Numbered from the stretch's first letter, positions 32,543 through 42,443 are shown. The stretch: 64,000 nt of DNA from JAYPUA01 sp038133845 (GCA_038133845.1 JAYPUA010000008.1:1-64000); one strand, 5' to 3'. Numbers and translations are program-made. Notes: a model not told the origin generated them from the letters alone.

Positions 32543-33521
32543 CGCGCTGCGTCCCGGAGATGCGGTTTCTCGATTGATCGATCAGCACCGCGATGATGAT
32601 CACCAGTCCGACGGCCAGGAACTGCCAGAAGGGCTCCACGTCCACAAACACCAGCCCGAACTGAATCACGGCGATCACCAACGCCCCGATGACCGTTCCG
32701 ATGATTGTTCCGGAGCCTCCGTAGAAGCTGGCACCTCCGATGAAAACCGCGGCGATCGAGTCGAGCAACAGCGGCTCTCCCGCCTGAGCAGCCCCGGCAG
32801 AGAAACGGGCCGTGTAGACGATTCCAGCCAGCCCGGCACATGCGGCAGAGAGCATGTAGATCCAGAGCGTGTGACGCTTAACGTTGATTCCTGCACGGAT
32901 GGCCGATTCTCGATTCCCTCCGATCGCATACGTGTACTGACCGAAGCGGGTCCGGGACAGCAGGTGATGGGCGAGCAGCACGACCACCACGGCGACAATG
33001 ACCGGAGTCGGAATCAGACCAAACAGTTTCCCGGTTCCCAGTTGGAACAGGATCGGGTTGTTGATCGGGACCGTGACCCCGTCTGCGACGATGAAGCCGG
33101 TTCCCCGAGCAACCCCGTACATCCCAAGGGTCCCAATGAAGGGGGGGACCTTGAGGGTCGAGATCATCCAGCCGTTGATGTAGCCGGGGAGCATCGCTGC
33201 GAGCATGGTCACCCCCACGCCAACCAGCAGGGCAAGGGCCGCGGTCTCTTCCCCAAACTGACGCATCACCGTGGCCAAGACCACCGCCGCCAGCCCCATG
33301 ATGAAGCCGATTGACAGGTCGATGCCTCCGGAGATGATCACAAACGTCACCCCGATGCCCAGCAGCAGCGGCGCTGCAGCAAAGACCAGGATGCTCTGAA
33401 TGTTGAAGAGGTTGAAGATGAAGGAGATGTCATAGGCCATCTGCGCCCACACCTCAAAGAACACTACCATCAGCGTGAGAAAAAGCCACGGCCAGATCGA
33501 GCCGATTACTCTCAGATTCAT
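32535..33521 (-). CDS. Ribose-type sugar ABC transporter permease
   Basis: A 328-aa polytopic permease of the RbsC/BPD_transp_2 family with eight to ten membrane segments. The I-S-G-G-I-D-L-S-I-G motif and the cytoplasmic A-I-G-G-N-R-E-S-A-I-R-A-G-I coupling loop are diagnostic. It presumably works as a homodimer because only one permease gene is present. It overlaps the ATPase gene and follows the binding-protein gene after an 84-base gap containing a stem-loop. Confidence 0.93.
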   Translation of the reverse strand: MNLRVIGSIWPWLFLTLMVVFFEVWAQMAYDISFIFNLFNIQSILVFAAAPLLLGIGVTFVIISGGIDLSIGFIMGLAAVVLATVMRQFGEETAALALLVGVGVTMLAAMLPGYINGWMISTLKVPPFIGTLGMYGVARGTGFIVADGVTVPINNPILFQLGTGKLFGLIPTPVIVAVVVVLLAHHLLSRTRFGQYTYAIGGNRESAIRAGINVKRHTLWIYMLSAACAGLAGIVYTARFSAGAAQAGEPLLLDSIAAVFIGGASFYGGSGTIIGTVIGALVIAVIQFGLVFVDVEPFWQFLAVGLVIIIAVLIDQSRNRISGTQRDE

Positions 33522-33560
33522 CAGGATGCTTGTTGAGGTCAGGAAACAGGACCCATCGAA

Positions 33561-33584
33561 GGGGCTGGCAGGATCGCCAACCCC
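33561..33584 (-). other. Intercistronic stem-loop after the sugar-binding-protein gene
   Basis: In the minus-strand transcript GGGGUUGGC and GCCAGCCCC form a 9-bp stem (one U-G pair) with a 6-nt loop, 21 bases after the binding-protein stop. No U-run follows. Such hairpins commonly protect the upstream cistron from 3' decay and raise binding protein over permease. Confidence 0.5.
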
Positions 33585-33605
33585 CCGAGGAGAGAACGTT
33601 GGGAC

Positions 33606-34595
33606 TCAGTCGGAGTAGACGTACTTGCGAATGTTGGGGTCGTTGATGTTGGACTTGTCCATCACGGTGAAGCCGGTCCCGATCGCAATCGGCACGGACT
33701 GTCCCTTGAGGACGGCATATGCGGTCATCACCCCGTAGTACCCGATCTCTGCCGGATGCTGGGCAATCGCCAGGTCGATCAGCCCACCGTTGATGTCATC
33801 CACAATCCGGGTCGGAGCATCAAAGGCGACGACCTTGATCTGACCGCTCTTCCCGAGAGCCTTCACCCCATCAGCCGCGCCGATGGCCGAGAACAGGTTG
33901 GCTCCGAAGACTCCGGCCAGGTCCGGATTTCGAGCGGCCACGGCCTGCAGTTGGGCTGCGGCCTTGTTCGCATCGTCGTCGTTGTACTGGGTGTTCAGCA
34001 AGGTGATCCCGGAGTATTTCTGAATCTCCATCTTGAAGCCCTCTTCACGTTGATCTGTGGTGGAGATTCCGGGACGCACGTTGGAGACATACACCTTCCC
34101 CTTCTCTCCAATCGACTGGGCCAATGCCCGAGCGGCCATGCGGCCTCCCAGCACATTGTCCGAGGCGATGTAGGACAATGGGAAGTCGCCCATTCCGGAG
34201 CCATCCTGGTACTGCCCGTCATCAATGAAGGTGTCCACGGTAACAACCGGGATCCCCGCATCATGCGCAGCCTTGAGCGGAGCGATGAGCTGCTGCTTGT
34301 CGGTGGGAGCAATCAGGATCGCGTCCGGACGCTTGGCGATCACGGAGTTCAACACCGGAACCTGAAGGGTCGGGTTGAAATCCGGAGCCCCTTGGAACAT
34401 CAGCTCCACGCCCAAGCCGTCGGCAGCCAGTTGGGCTCCCTTGCGCATGGTGATGTAGAACGCGTCGGTCGTCAGCCCCGGAATCAGGGCAATGGTGAGT
34501 TTCTTGGCGTGCGATCCTGCCTGGACCGGTGCCGCAAGCGGGAGAATCATCGCGATTCCTGCCGCAAGCTTGGCGATTGACTTGATTAGCCTCAT
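33606..34595 (-). CDS. Sugar ABC transporter periplasmic substrate-binding protein
   Basis: A 329-aa type I periplasmic binding protein with a Sec signal peptide (about residues 1-26, A-A-P-V-Q-A-G cleavage region). Two Rossmann-like lobes follow, typical of the RbsB/LsrB family, with I-A-L-I-P-G-L-T-T-D-A-F-Y, D-A-I-L-I-A-P-T and V-T-V-D-T. It captures the sugar for the permease/ATPase encoded downstream. It is the promoter-proximal gene of the operon and has a good Shine-Dalgarno (AGGGAGA). Promoter and operator lie 30-85 bases upstream. Confidence 0.93.
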   Translation of the reverse strand: MRLIKSIAKLAAGIAMILPLAAPVQAGSHAKKLTIALIPGLTTDAFYITMRKGAQLAADGLGVELMFQGAPDFNPTLQVPVLNSVIAKRPDAILIAPTDKQQLIAPLKAAHDAGIPVVTVDTFIDDGQYQDGSGMGDFPLSYIASDNVLGGRMAARALAQSIGEKGKVYVSNVRPGISTTDQREEGFKMEIQKYSGITLLNTQYNDDDANKAAAQLQAVAARNPDLAGVFGANLFSAIGAADGVKALGKSGQIKVVAFDAPTRIVDDINGGLIDLAIAQHPAEIGYYGVMTAYAVLKGQSVPIAIGTGFTVMDKSNINDPNIRKYVYSD

Positions 34596-34624
34596 GTTCA
34601 GTCTCCCTAATGAGATTGTTACTT

Positions 34625-34643
34625 ATGCTCACCTGCTGAGCAT
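34625..34643 (-). promoter_or_regulatory. Inverted repeat ATGCTCA-N5-TGAGCAT, candidate SorC operator
   Basis: A perfect 7-bp inverted repeat with a 5-bp spacer lies immediately downstream of the predicted -10 box, about +2 to +20 of the sugar operon transcript. A bound dimer there would block initiation. A further TGAGCA half-site lies upstream near 34710. Confidence 0.55.
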
Positions 34644-34651
34644 TTGCCCAG

Positions 34652-34679
34652 ATCCTATCCCTTCCCGGAAGAGTGTCAA
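34652..34679 (-). promoter_or_regulatory. Sigma-70-type promoter of the sugar ABC operon
   Basis: On the minus strand a consensus -35 TTGACA (34679-34674) is followed after 16 bp by TAGGAT (34657-34652, four of six). The predicted start is near 34645 and the leader is about 50 nt to ATG 34595. Confidence 0.6.
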
Positions 34680-34887
34680 CCTAAAAAAACAAAATCGTGC
34701 AATTTGCTTTGAGCATTTTTTGGTTTGAACTCTCGCCTCCATTCTGCGATGTTTCACGTTTGCCAAAACTCTTGAAAGCCCCTTGCTTCGCATTCCGGAA
34801 ACCGGGCCTCAGCGGGCTGAAGCTCGCGTCCGTGCGTTTTTCCCGGCAACGGGCCTTTGCTCTCACCCCCACATTTGAACAGACAGA

Positions 34888-35865
34888 ATGCAAAAGACTC
34901 TGGACGCCAAGCTGGAAAAAATTCGACAAGGACGCTACCAACCCGCGGATTTCATCATTGCCGACGCCAAGGACGGAGACATGGGCAACGGGATCTTTGC
35001 GCCTGGGCCGCGCCCTGGAGATCTCAACCGGGCGAAGTCCTTTCCGGAGTACCTGGACGCCATGCGCGAGATGACGCGCAGTGGGGGGGTCGACATCATG
35101 CTGATGTCCGCCTCTGCCGCCGAGGAGTTAACCCGCGAGGGGCTCTTTGAGGAGTCGGCGGTCACCCCGGCGGTCCGCTTGAACGACACCTCCGACATCT
35201 GGGGCATGCGCCATGCGAGCTACAAGAGCCTCCCTGCCAGAAACTATCGGAGCGCCGACCTTGAGGAGGTGAACGAATTTGTCGACCTCGGGCTCTACTC
35301 CGTCACTTTTTCCAATGACCTGGAGCGCGATCTTGACACTCTCAACCAGTTCCAGAGCTTTCTGGAGGAGTGCTCCTTCTTCGACCTTCGCTACTTCCTC
35401 GAGGTCTTCAATCCGCAGTTTGACATCGGCATCCCTGCAGAGAAGGTCCCGGAATACGTGAACGACTGCATCGTCCGCACGCTGGCCGGGCTGACCAGCC
35501 GGGACCGGCCGCTCTTTCTGAAGATGCCTTTCAACGGAGCAAAGGCCATGGAGGAGTTGAGTTCCTACAATCCGGGGAAACTGATCGTTGGCGTGCTGGG
35601 AGGGGCGCAGGGGACCACGCGAGACACGTTCGAGTTGGTCCGTCAGAGCGAGCGTCATGGAGCACGGGTGGCCCTGTTCGGACGCAAGATCAACCTTGCG
35701 GAGGCGCCGCTCAAGCTCGTGGAAATGATGCGTGCCGTGGTGGAAGGCCAGTTGGACAGCGACGAAGCGGTCCGGGCCTACCACGGACACCTGCAAGAGC
35801 AGGGAATCGCACCGTTGCGTCCGCTTGAGGATGACCTGCAGGTCACCGAACCCCTCCTGCAGTGA
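34888..35865 (+). CDS. Uncharacterised aldolase-like TIM-barrel protein
   Basis: A 325-aa soluble protein that I cannot assign to a named enzyme. Its second half looks like a class I aldolase barrel: K212 in P-L-F-L-K-M-P-F could be a Schiff-base lysine. I-V-G-V-L-G-G-A-Q-G-T-T-R-D-T followed by G-A-R-V-A-L-F-G-R-K-I looks like a phosphate-binding pair of strands. The N-half has D-A-K-D-G-D-M-G-N-G-I-F-A-P-G-P. It diverges from the sugar ABC operon across 292 bases that contain the operator, so it probably belongs to the same pathway as a second aldolase or isomerase. Confidence 0.75.
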   Translation: MQKTLDAKLEKIRQGRYQPADFIIADAKDGDMGNGIFAPGPRPGDLNRAKSFPEYLDAMREMTRSGGVDIMLMSASAAEELTREGLFEESAVTPAVRLNDTSDIWGMRHASYKSLPARNYRSADLEEVNEFVDLGLYSVTFSNDLERDLDTLNQFQSFLEECSFFDLRYFLEVFNPQFDIGIPAEKVPEYVNDCIVRTLAGLTSRDRPLFLKMPFNGAKAMEELSSYNPGKLIVGVLGGAQGTTRDTFELVRQSERHGARVALFGRKINLAEAPLKLVEMMRAVVEGQLDSDEAVRAYHGHLQEQGIAPLRPLEDDLQVTEPLLQ

Positions 35866-35910
35866 CGCCTTGTTCTGGCGCTTTTGCCGCTGATCGGAGA
35901 TAGTACTCTG

Positions 35911-35939
35911 GTGCCTCCCATCACCTATCCGGGAGGCAC
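35911..35939 (+). terminator. Strong stem-loop after the aldolase-like gene, possible terminator
   Basis: A perfect 9-bp inverted repeat GTGCCTCCC / GGGAGGCAC with an 11-nt loop lies 45 bases after the stop, followed only by GCGTTTCC. The short T-run makes termination uncertain. Confidence 0.4.
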
Positions 35940-35995
35940 GCGTTTCCGGAGCATGAGTCTTCCGGTGTGACTCTCACTGTGCCACCCTCCAGTTG

Positions 35996-37192
35996 ATGAC
36001 CAACGAGTTGGCCCCCAGCGTATCTCGCCGGGACTTCGGGCTGTTGATGTGGGCCACGCTTGTGGTCTTTGCGATCCTCTACACCCCACAGCCGCTCCTG
36101 CCCCTGCTTGCCCGGGAGTTTGCCGTGGAGCGTAGCCAGGCTGCGCTGCTGATGACTCTGGCAATGCTCCCCCTCGCCGTGGCCCCCCTGCTCTATGGGC
36201 ACATCGTCGAGCGCTGGTCCGCACGGCGCGTCCTGCATCTGACATTGCTGCTGATGGTGGGGACGCAACTTCCCTTTCTGTTTTCCTCGGACCTGCACTG
36301 GATTCTGATCGGGCGCTTCCTTCAGGGGGCGCTGCTGCCCGCAGCCTTCACGGCCCTGATGACCTGGACAAGCAGCCTGGCCACGCCGGAGCGCATGCGG
36401 CAGGTGATGGGGACGTACATCGCAGTGACCATTGTGGGTGGATTCTCCGGAAGAGCCGTCACCGGGGTGTTGGCGGATCTGGTAGGATGGCGGGCCGGAT
36501 TCTGGTTCTGGACGCTGGCGTTGCTGCTGGCCTGGCTTGGAGTCCAGTTCATTCCGAAGGATCCGGGGACACGGTTCAACAAGCTCCCGTGGAGTGAAAT
36601 CGGCACGGTCTGGAGGCAGCCGACCTGCCGGCAGGCCTACCTGACCACGTTCATTCTCTTCGTCGGGTTTTCGGGGATTCTCAATGCTCTGCCCTTCCGG
36701 ATGAAGGCACTGGAGCCCGAGGTCTCGGAGTCGGTGGTGGCGTTTGTCTATCTGGGGTACCTGATGGGCAGTCTGATCGCGCTCAACTCGGAGCGCATCT
36801 CGGTGTGGACGGGGAGCCCGCGTGGCAACGTGCTCCTTGGGCTAACGCTCTTCCTCGCAGGGGTCGGGCTCTTGCTGTGGCCTGCGATTTCCGGGGCCTA
36901 TGCGGCGATGTTCGTCTTCTGCGCCGGGTTCTTTCTCACACACTCCACGCTCTCCGGAGTGGTCAACCTGCAGGCTCGCGGGAACCGGGGCGTGGTCAAT
37001 GGGCTCTACCTGACGTTCTACTATGCGGGCGGGGCGACCGGATCCTACGTTCCGCTGCTGGTCTATCACCACTACGGCTGGCTGACGTTTCTGGCCCTGA
37101 CCTCCGGCTGCGTCGGGCTGGCGTTGCTGCTGAACCGGGCTTCGGCCTCTGCGGAGTTGCCTCAGCCCGGAGTCGAGGTCAGAAGGGGTTGA
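35996..37192 (+). CDS. Major facilitator superfamily transporter
   Basis: A 398-aa protein with 12 predicted membrane segments and the MFS signature Y-G-H-I-V-E-R-W-S-A-R-R in the first cytoplasmic loop. Y-T-P-Q-P-L-L-P-L-L near TM1 recalls YnfM/arabinose-efflux-like members. The substrate is unknown. ATG 35996 follows an in-frame TTG (35993) and is preferred. Its end overlaps the convergent D-2-hydroxyacid dehydrogenase gene by 14 bases. Confidence 0.88.
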   Translation: MTNELAPSVSRRDFGLLMWATLVVFAILYTPQPLLPLLAREFAVERSQAALLMTLAMLPLAVAPLLYGHIVERWSARRVLHLTLLLMVGTQLPFLFSSDLHWILIGRFLQGALLPAAFTALMTWTSSLATPERMRQVMGTYIAVTIVGGFSGRAVTGVLADLVGWRAGFWFWTLALLLAWLGVQFIPKDPGTRFNKLPWSEIGTVWRQPTCRQAYLTTFILFVGFSGILNALPFRMKALEPEVSESVVAFVYLGYLMGSLIALNSERISVWTGSPRGNVLLGLTLFLAGVGLLLWPAISGAYAAMFVFCAGFFLTHSTLSGVVNLQARGNRGVVNGLYLTFYYAGGATGSYVPLLVYHHYGWLTFLALTSGCVGLALLLNRASASAELPQPGVEVRRG

Positions 37193-38123
37193 CCTGCGTG
37201 AGCAGGGGTCTCCCGGCGAAGTAGGCCTCCAGGTTGTCCAGCACCAGTTGTCCCATCCGCTGACGCGTCTCGACGGTCGCGCTGCCTTGGTGCGGTTGCA
37301 GGACTACATGCGGCATCCGGATCAGTTCCTCCGGAACGTGCGGTTCCCGGGCAAAGACGTCCAGTCCGGCGCCCCCCAACGTTCCGGACTCCAGGGCCTG
37401 GACCAAGGCATCTTCATCCACAACCGACCCCCGGGAGACGTTCACCAGGATCCCCTCCGGTCCCAAGGCCTCCAGCACCTCCCGGTTGACCAGGTTTTGG
37501 GTTGCCGGACCGCCCACACAGATGATCACCAGGTAGTCCACCTCTCGGGCCATCTCCACAAGGCTGGGGTGGTAGCGGTAGGGCACGTCATCGCGCGCGT
37601 TGCGGTTGTGGTAGGAGACCTCCAGCCGGAAGGCCTCCGCACGGCGCGCGATCTCCAGACCGATCCGCCCCAGCCCCAGAATCCCCAGCTTCCGTCCGGA
37701 GACGTTGCGGGTCAGACGCATCCACCCGGAAGGCCAGCGTCCCTCACGGACGTAGCGGTCTCCCTCCACCAATCCGCGAGAGGCAGCCAAGAGCAGCGCC
37801 AGGGCCAGATCGGCCACATCTTCATTGAGCACCTCCGGAGTATTCGTCACCGCGACGCGCTGCTCGTTGGCTTGGTCGATGGCGATACCGTCGTACCCCA
37901 CCCCAAAGCTGGAGACCAACCGCAGCCCGGGCAGCTGCTTCAGGAAGGACTCCGGGGCCCAGCCGGTGGTTGCCAGCGCCTGAACCTGAGCGAAAGGCTG
38001 GAGGTCTGCCTCGGCCGCCGCCTTGGGGCCTCCAAACTCATGCACCACATAGGCTTCATGCATTGCCTGGAGGATGGTCTCCGGGAACATCGCGTTGTTG
38101 ACCAGCAGGATTTCGGGCTTCAT
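37179..38123 (-). CDS. D-2-hydroxyacid dehydrogenase (glyoxylate/hydroxypyruvate reductase-like)
   Basis: A 314-aa NAD(P)-dependent enzyme with L-G-I-L-G-L-G-R-I-G for the cofactor, catalytic R in the V-G-G-P-A-T-Q/N-V-S-R-G region, and H in Q-P-H-Q-G-S-A-T. It would interconvert 2-ketoacids and D-2-hydroxyacids such as hydroxypyruvate/glycerate. Its start overlaps the stop of the MDR gene (ATGA), implying coexpression. Confidence 0.92.
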   Translation of the reverse strand: MKPEILLVNNAMFPETILQAMHEAYVVHEFGGPKAAAEADLQPFAQVQALATTGWAPESFLKQLPGLRLVSSFGVGYDGIAIDQANEQRVAVTNTPEVLNEDVADLALALLLAASRGLVEGDRYVREGRWPSGWMRLTRNVSGRKLGILGLGRIGLEIARRAEAFRLEVSYHNRNARDDVPYRYHPSLVEMAREVDYLVIICVGGPATQNLVNREVLEALGPEGILVNVSRGSVVDEDALVQALESGTLGGAGLDVFAREPHVPEELIRMPHVVLQPHQGSATVETRQRMGQLVLDNLEAYFAGRPLLTQVNPF

Positions 38124-39139
38124 TTTGCCTCCGGAGAGATCCGGACGACGACCTTGCCAAAGTTCTTGCCGTTCAGCAGGTCGATCAGTCCCTGTGGAGC
38201 CTGCTCCAGCCCCTCGATCACGTGCTCCTGGAACTTGAGTTTTCCCTCATCGATCCACCCTCCCAGCGCCTCCAGGGCTTCGGTTTCCTGATCAGCAAAG
38301 TCCCAGACGATGAAGCCCCGGATAGTCAGTCGTTTGGTCAAGGCCGCCCGAAACATCAAGGGAGTGCGGTCCGGTCCGGCAGGAAGCTCGGTAGCGTTGT
38401 AGAAGGAGATCAGTCCGCAGACGGGGATTCGGGCAAAGTTGTTGAGCAGGGGAAACACGGCATCAAAGACCGCGCCGCCCACGTTCTCGAAGTAGACGTC
38501 CACGCCTTGGGGACACGCATTCTTGAGCTGCGCAGCCAAGTCGGGATCCCGGTGGTTGAGGCAGACATCAAACCCAAGCTCCTGCACCACGTAGTTGCAC
38601 TTCTCTGCGGTCCCGGCGATGCCCACCACCCGGCATCCCTGGATGCGGGCGAGTTGTCCCACCACAGCGCCCACGGCACCGGAGGCTGCGGCCACAACGA
38701 CCGTCTCCCCGGGCTGTGGCCGGCCGATGTTCTTCATACCCGTGTAGGCCGTGACTCCCGGCATCCCCAGGACGCCCAAGGCCAGGGAGGGGCGAGTCAG
38801 GCTTGCCGGGAGCTTGCGACAACGACTCCCCGAGATCACCGCGTGCGTCTGCCAGAGGCCACGCCCCATGACCCGATCTCCTGGCTGGAACTCCGGATGC
38901 CGGGATTCCAGTATGACCCCGACGGTCTCCCCCTCCATCACCTCACCCAGTTGAACCGGGGTCGCGTAGGACGGGCCATCGTTCATCCGACCACGCATGT
39001 ACGGGTCCAGCGAGAGCCACTCGTTTTGGATCAGGAGGTCTCCCTCTCCCGGTTGTGGGAGGGCCTCCTCCACGCATTCGAAATTGGCCAGGGTCGGGGG
39101 CCCCTTGGGGCGAGAGGCCAGAACGATCTTTTGGTTCAT
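38120..39139 (-). CDS. Zinc-independent MDR-family NADP-dependent oxidoreductase (CurA/PTGR-like)
   Basis: A 339-aa medium-chain dehydrogenase/reductase without the catalytic zinc ligands. It has S-L-D-P-Y-M-R-G-R-M, A-A-S-G-A-V-G-A-V-V-G-Q for NADPH and F-E-N-V-G-G, the typical set of the leukotriene B4 dehydrogenase/CurA group, which reduce activated double bonds. It is coupled to the downstream D-2-hydroxyacid dehydrogenase by a four-base overlap. Confidence 0.92.
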   Translation of the reverse strand: MNQKIVLASRPKGPPTLANFECVEEALPQPGEGDLLIQNEWLSLDPYMRGRMNDGPSYATPVQLGEVMEGETVGVILESRHPEFQPGDRVMGRGLWQTHAVISGSRCRKLPASLTRPSLALGVLGMPGVTAYTGMKNIGRPQPGETVVVAAASGAVGAVVGQLARIQGCRVVGIAGTAEKCNYVVQELGFDVCLNHRDPDLAAQLKNACPQGVDVYFENVGGAVFDAVFPLLNNFARIPVCGLISFYNATELPAGPDRTPLMFRAALTKRLTIRGFIVWDFADQETEALEALGGWIDEGKLKFQEHVIEGLEQAPQGLIDLLNGKNFGKVVVRISPEAK

Positions 39140-39178
39140 GCGGTTCCTTTGAAACGTTGAGTGATGTTCCTGAAAAAC

Positions 39179-40468
39179 TCAGGAAGCGGTGGGGACCTGC
39201 GCCTCGGCCTGCTGACGGAACGCGGCCATGTCGATGACCTGATGCGCCAGCCGCGACTGCTCTGCAGCGAAGGCCATCAGGTGGCTTTCCAAGGATTCCC
39301 GGGCGGTCGTCAGCGCAGTCTGCGGATTCCGCACGCCCTCCACGAAGGCTTTCATGATCCCGGCATCCCCGCCTCCGTGGCCGCTCTCTCCAGTGTCAAA
39401 GGGCACTCGCTCGACGGAGCCGGTGCGGTGGTCGTGGACCTCGATCATGCACTCCTCCTCCTTGTAGGTGAAGCGTGCCCGAAGGGTCGCCCGGGTTCCG
39501 TCGTAGCGCATGGTCCGGCTCTCCTCGTGCGAGTGTCCGTGCATGAAGAGCACTCCGGTTGCGCCGCTCTCAAACTCGAGGTTCACGGTCTGGTGGTCGA
39601 CCACGTCGTTGTCACAGTGGAAGACGCAGCGTCCGTAGGGTCCGGTCTCCAGGGCCTGGCGCAGGTTCTCCGGAGTGGGGTCCTCGGCAAGTACTGAAAC
39701 CGGCCAGCCGGTGTTTCCGTCATCACGGATGTAAAATCTCGGAGCGTTCCACTCGCAGGTCTCGGCATGGGGACATCCAGCCGTGCAGCGGTCCGGGGCT
39801 CCGGGAGGTGCGTTCTCCGAGCGGTAGTGCTTAAGCGCCCCAAAAGACTGCAGCCTACGGACCGGCCCCATGTTCCAGAAGAGCAGGTCCAGGTCATGAC
39901 AGCACTTCGCCAGGATCATCGGACACTCCAGGGCACTGTTGCGCCAGTTCCCCCGGACGAAGCTGTGAGCCATGTGCCAGAAGGAGACATTCTCCCGGTG
40001 CTCTACGGTGATGACCTCTCCGAGCCTGCCGGAGGCGAGGATCTCGTGAATCCGCGCAAAGAACCCGGTGTAGCGCAACACGTGACAGATCATCAGCAGG
40101 CGCCCTTGCTGTTCCGCGCGCTTCACGAGCTGGACGTTGGTCCGCAACGCTGGGGTCATCGGCTTCTCCAACAACACATCGTAGCCTTGCTCCAGCGCCG
40201 GGAGCGTGGAGTCGAAGTGCATCCGGTCCAGGGAGCAGTTCAGCAGCACATCCGCCAAGCGGCCCTGAGCGTAAAGCTCCTCCCAGGTGCGGAAGCAATG
40301 CTCCGGAGAGATGCCGTGAGCCTTTGCGAAACGAGCACGGCGCTCCTCGTGAGGCTCCACCACAGCGGTGAAGCGCAATTGGTCCGGATGGTTCAGGGCA
40401 TAGGGGCCATAGGCAAAGTGACCGCGGCTTCCGGCTCCCACCAAAACCGCCTCCAGGGGTGCAGACAT
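39179..40468 (-). CDS. Gfo/Idh/MocA family oxidoreductase
   Basis: A 429-aa protein with an N-terminal Rossmann domain (A-V-L-V-G-A-G-S-R-G), the L-L-E-K-P-M-T-P motif with its catalytic lysine, and a C-terminal alpha/beta domain. It also has a C-x3-C-x6-C-x3-C-like cysteine set (about D-R-C-T-A-G-C-P-H-A-E-T-C) seen in some family members. It would oxidise or reduce a sugar or cyclitol. ATG 40468 is chosen for its AGAAG ribosome-binding site; the extension to 40525 reads as leader. Confidence 0.9.
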   Translation of the reverse strand: MSAPLEAVLVGAGSRGHFAYGPYALNHPDQLRFTAVVEPHEERRARFAKAHGISPEHCFRTWEELYAQGRLADVLLNCSLDRMHFDSTLPALEQGYDVLLEKPMTPALRTNVQLVKRAEQQGRLLMICHVLRYTGFFARIHEILASGRLGEVITVEHRENVSFWHMAHSFVRGNWRNSALECPMILAKCCHDLDLLFWNMGPVRRLQSFGALKHYRSENAPPGAPDRCTAGCPHAETCEWNAPRFYIRDDGNTGWPVSVLAEDPTPENLRQALETGPYGRCVFHCDNDVVDHQTVNLEFESGATGVLFMHGHSHEESRTMRYDGTRATLRARFTYKEEECMIEVHDHRTGSVERVPFDTGESGHGGGDAGIMKAFVEGVRNPQTALTTARESLESHLMAFAAEQSRLAHQVIDMAAFRQQAEAQVPTAS

Positions 40469-40563
40469 AAATCTTCTTGAGAAAAAGTTGAGAGTTGAGC
40501 AGCATCGCCAGCTCTTGGGGACCATGATTCTGGCCGCTCAAGGGCTCGGCGAGAGGTATCGGG

Positions 40564-41544
<981 letters not shown>

Positions 41545-41891
41545 GGAATCCTCCCAAAATGCCTCATCAATCAACGCTGCCGCGCAACTGCAGGATGATG
41601 AATCAGATTGACTGCGAAAATAAAGCGGTTTTCCTCAAGAGCAGTGCTGCTCCAATGAGAGGACCCGCTCCAGCACCCCTGAAGGTCGCAGCCTCAAGCT
41701 CCCCCTTCGAGCCCGGATCACTCCGACTCTGGCAGGGAGTTGCATGAGGAAGAAACGGTTTTGCTTGTTCATTGTCAACCTTTCCATCTACGTTGATGGA
41801 ATCCAAACGCCCACACCAAGGTGGACTTTTTCCGAGAAAGCCCTGGTGGACTGAGGGCCAACTCCCCAACTTGATACAGACGCACAGGCTC
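41545..41891. other. 347-bp intergenic region between divergent AKR and TerB-like genes
   Basis: No gene is supported here. A short direct repeat GGTGGAC (near 41820 and 41849) is visible. Promoters for both flanking units must lie here, but I see no clear -35/-10 pair. Confidence 0.4.
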
Positions 41892-42443
41892 ATGGCTGAA
41901 GAATCTGAAGAATCGAACGAACAGAACACATCTGCCGGCATCGACAATCCGGAAGGATTGACCAAGGAAGAGCTGGATGCACGCCTGCGAGAGCTTCCGT
42001 TCCAGGTGTTTCTCATGGTTGCCGGGGCCGACGGCACGGTGGACGAGATTGAGAGCGACCGCTTCTTCAAACTCATTGAAGAACGCAAGATCTGCCGTAG
42101 CCCTTACTCACGCTGGCTGTTCAGTGAAACCCGCAAGCGTTCAGGCCAGTTGGTGAAGGCCTACCAGGAGGGCAAGCTGACCGCCGACCTGAATCGAATT
42201 CACGAGACCTTGCGCTACGTCAACATGCACATTCCGCAAAAGAATGCGCTGGCCTTCAATGAGGACCTGGAGCGCATGGCGATGGGAATTGCTCAGGCCT
42301 CCTCGGGCTTCTTTGCAGCCAAGTCTGTCAGCAAGAAGGAACGTGCTGCACTTTTGAGCTTTCATGAGATTGTGAAGACGGAATTGCAAGAAGCGCAGAA
42401 GATGCTTTTGGCAGAAATCAAGGAAGAGGAAAGCAAAAAATGA
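41892..42443 (+). CDS. TerB-like helical protein A (tandem paralogue)
   Basis: A 183-aa acidic, all-helical protein. Residues about 35-80 contain L-P-F-Q-V-F-L-M-V-A-G-A-D-G-T-V-D with the A-D-G-x-V-x(4)-E pattern of TerB-like domains, which bind metal through acidic residues. It then has K-I-C-R-S-P-Y-S-R, also present in the next gene. ATG 41892 is used rather than 41772 because the extra 40 residues look non-coding. It overlaps the next gene by four bases. The biological role is unknown. Confidence 0.7.
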   Translation: MAEESEESNEQNTSAGIDNPEGLTKEELDARLRELPFQVFLMVAGADGTVDEIESDRFFKLIEERKICRSPYSRWLFSETRKRSGQLVKAYQEGKLTADLNRIHETLRYVNMHIPQKNALAFNEDLERMAMGIAQASSGFFAAKSVSKKERAALLSFHEIVKTELQEAQKMLLAEIKEEESKK

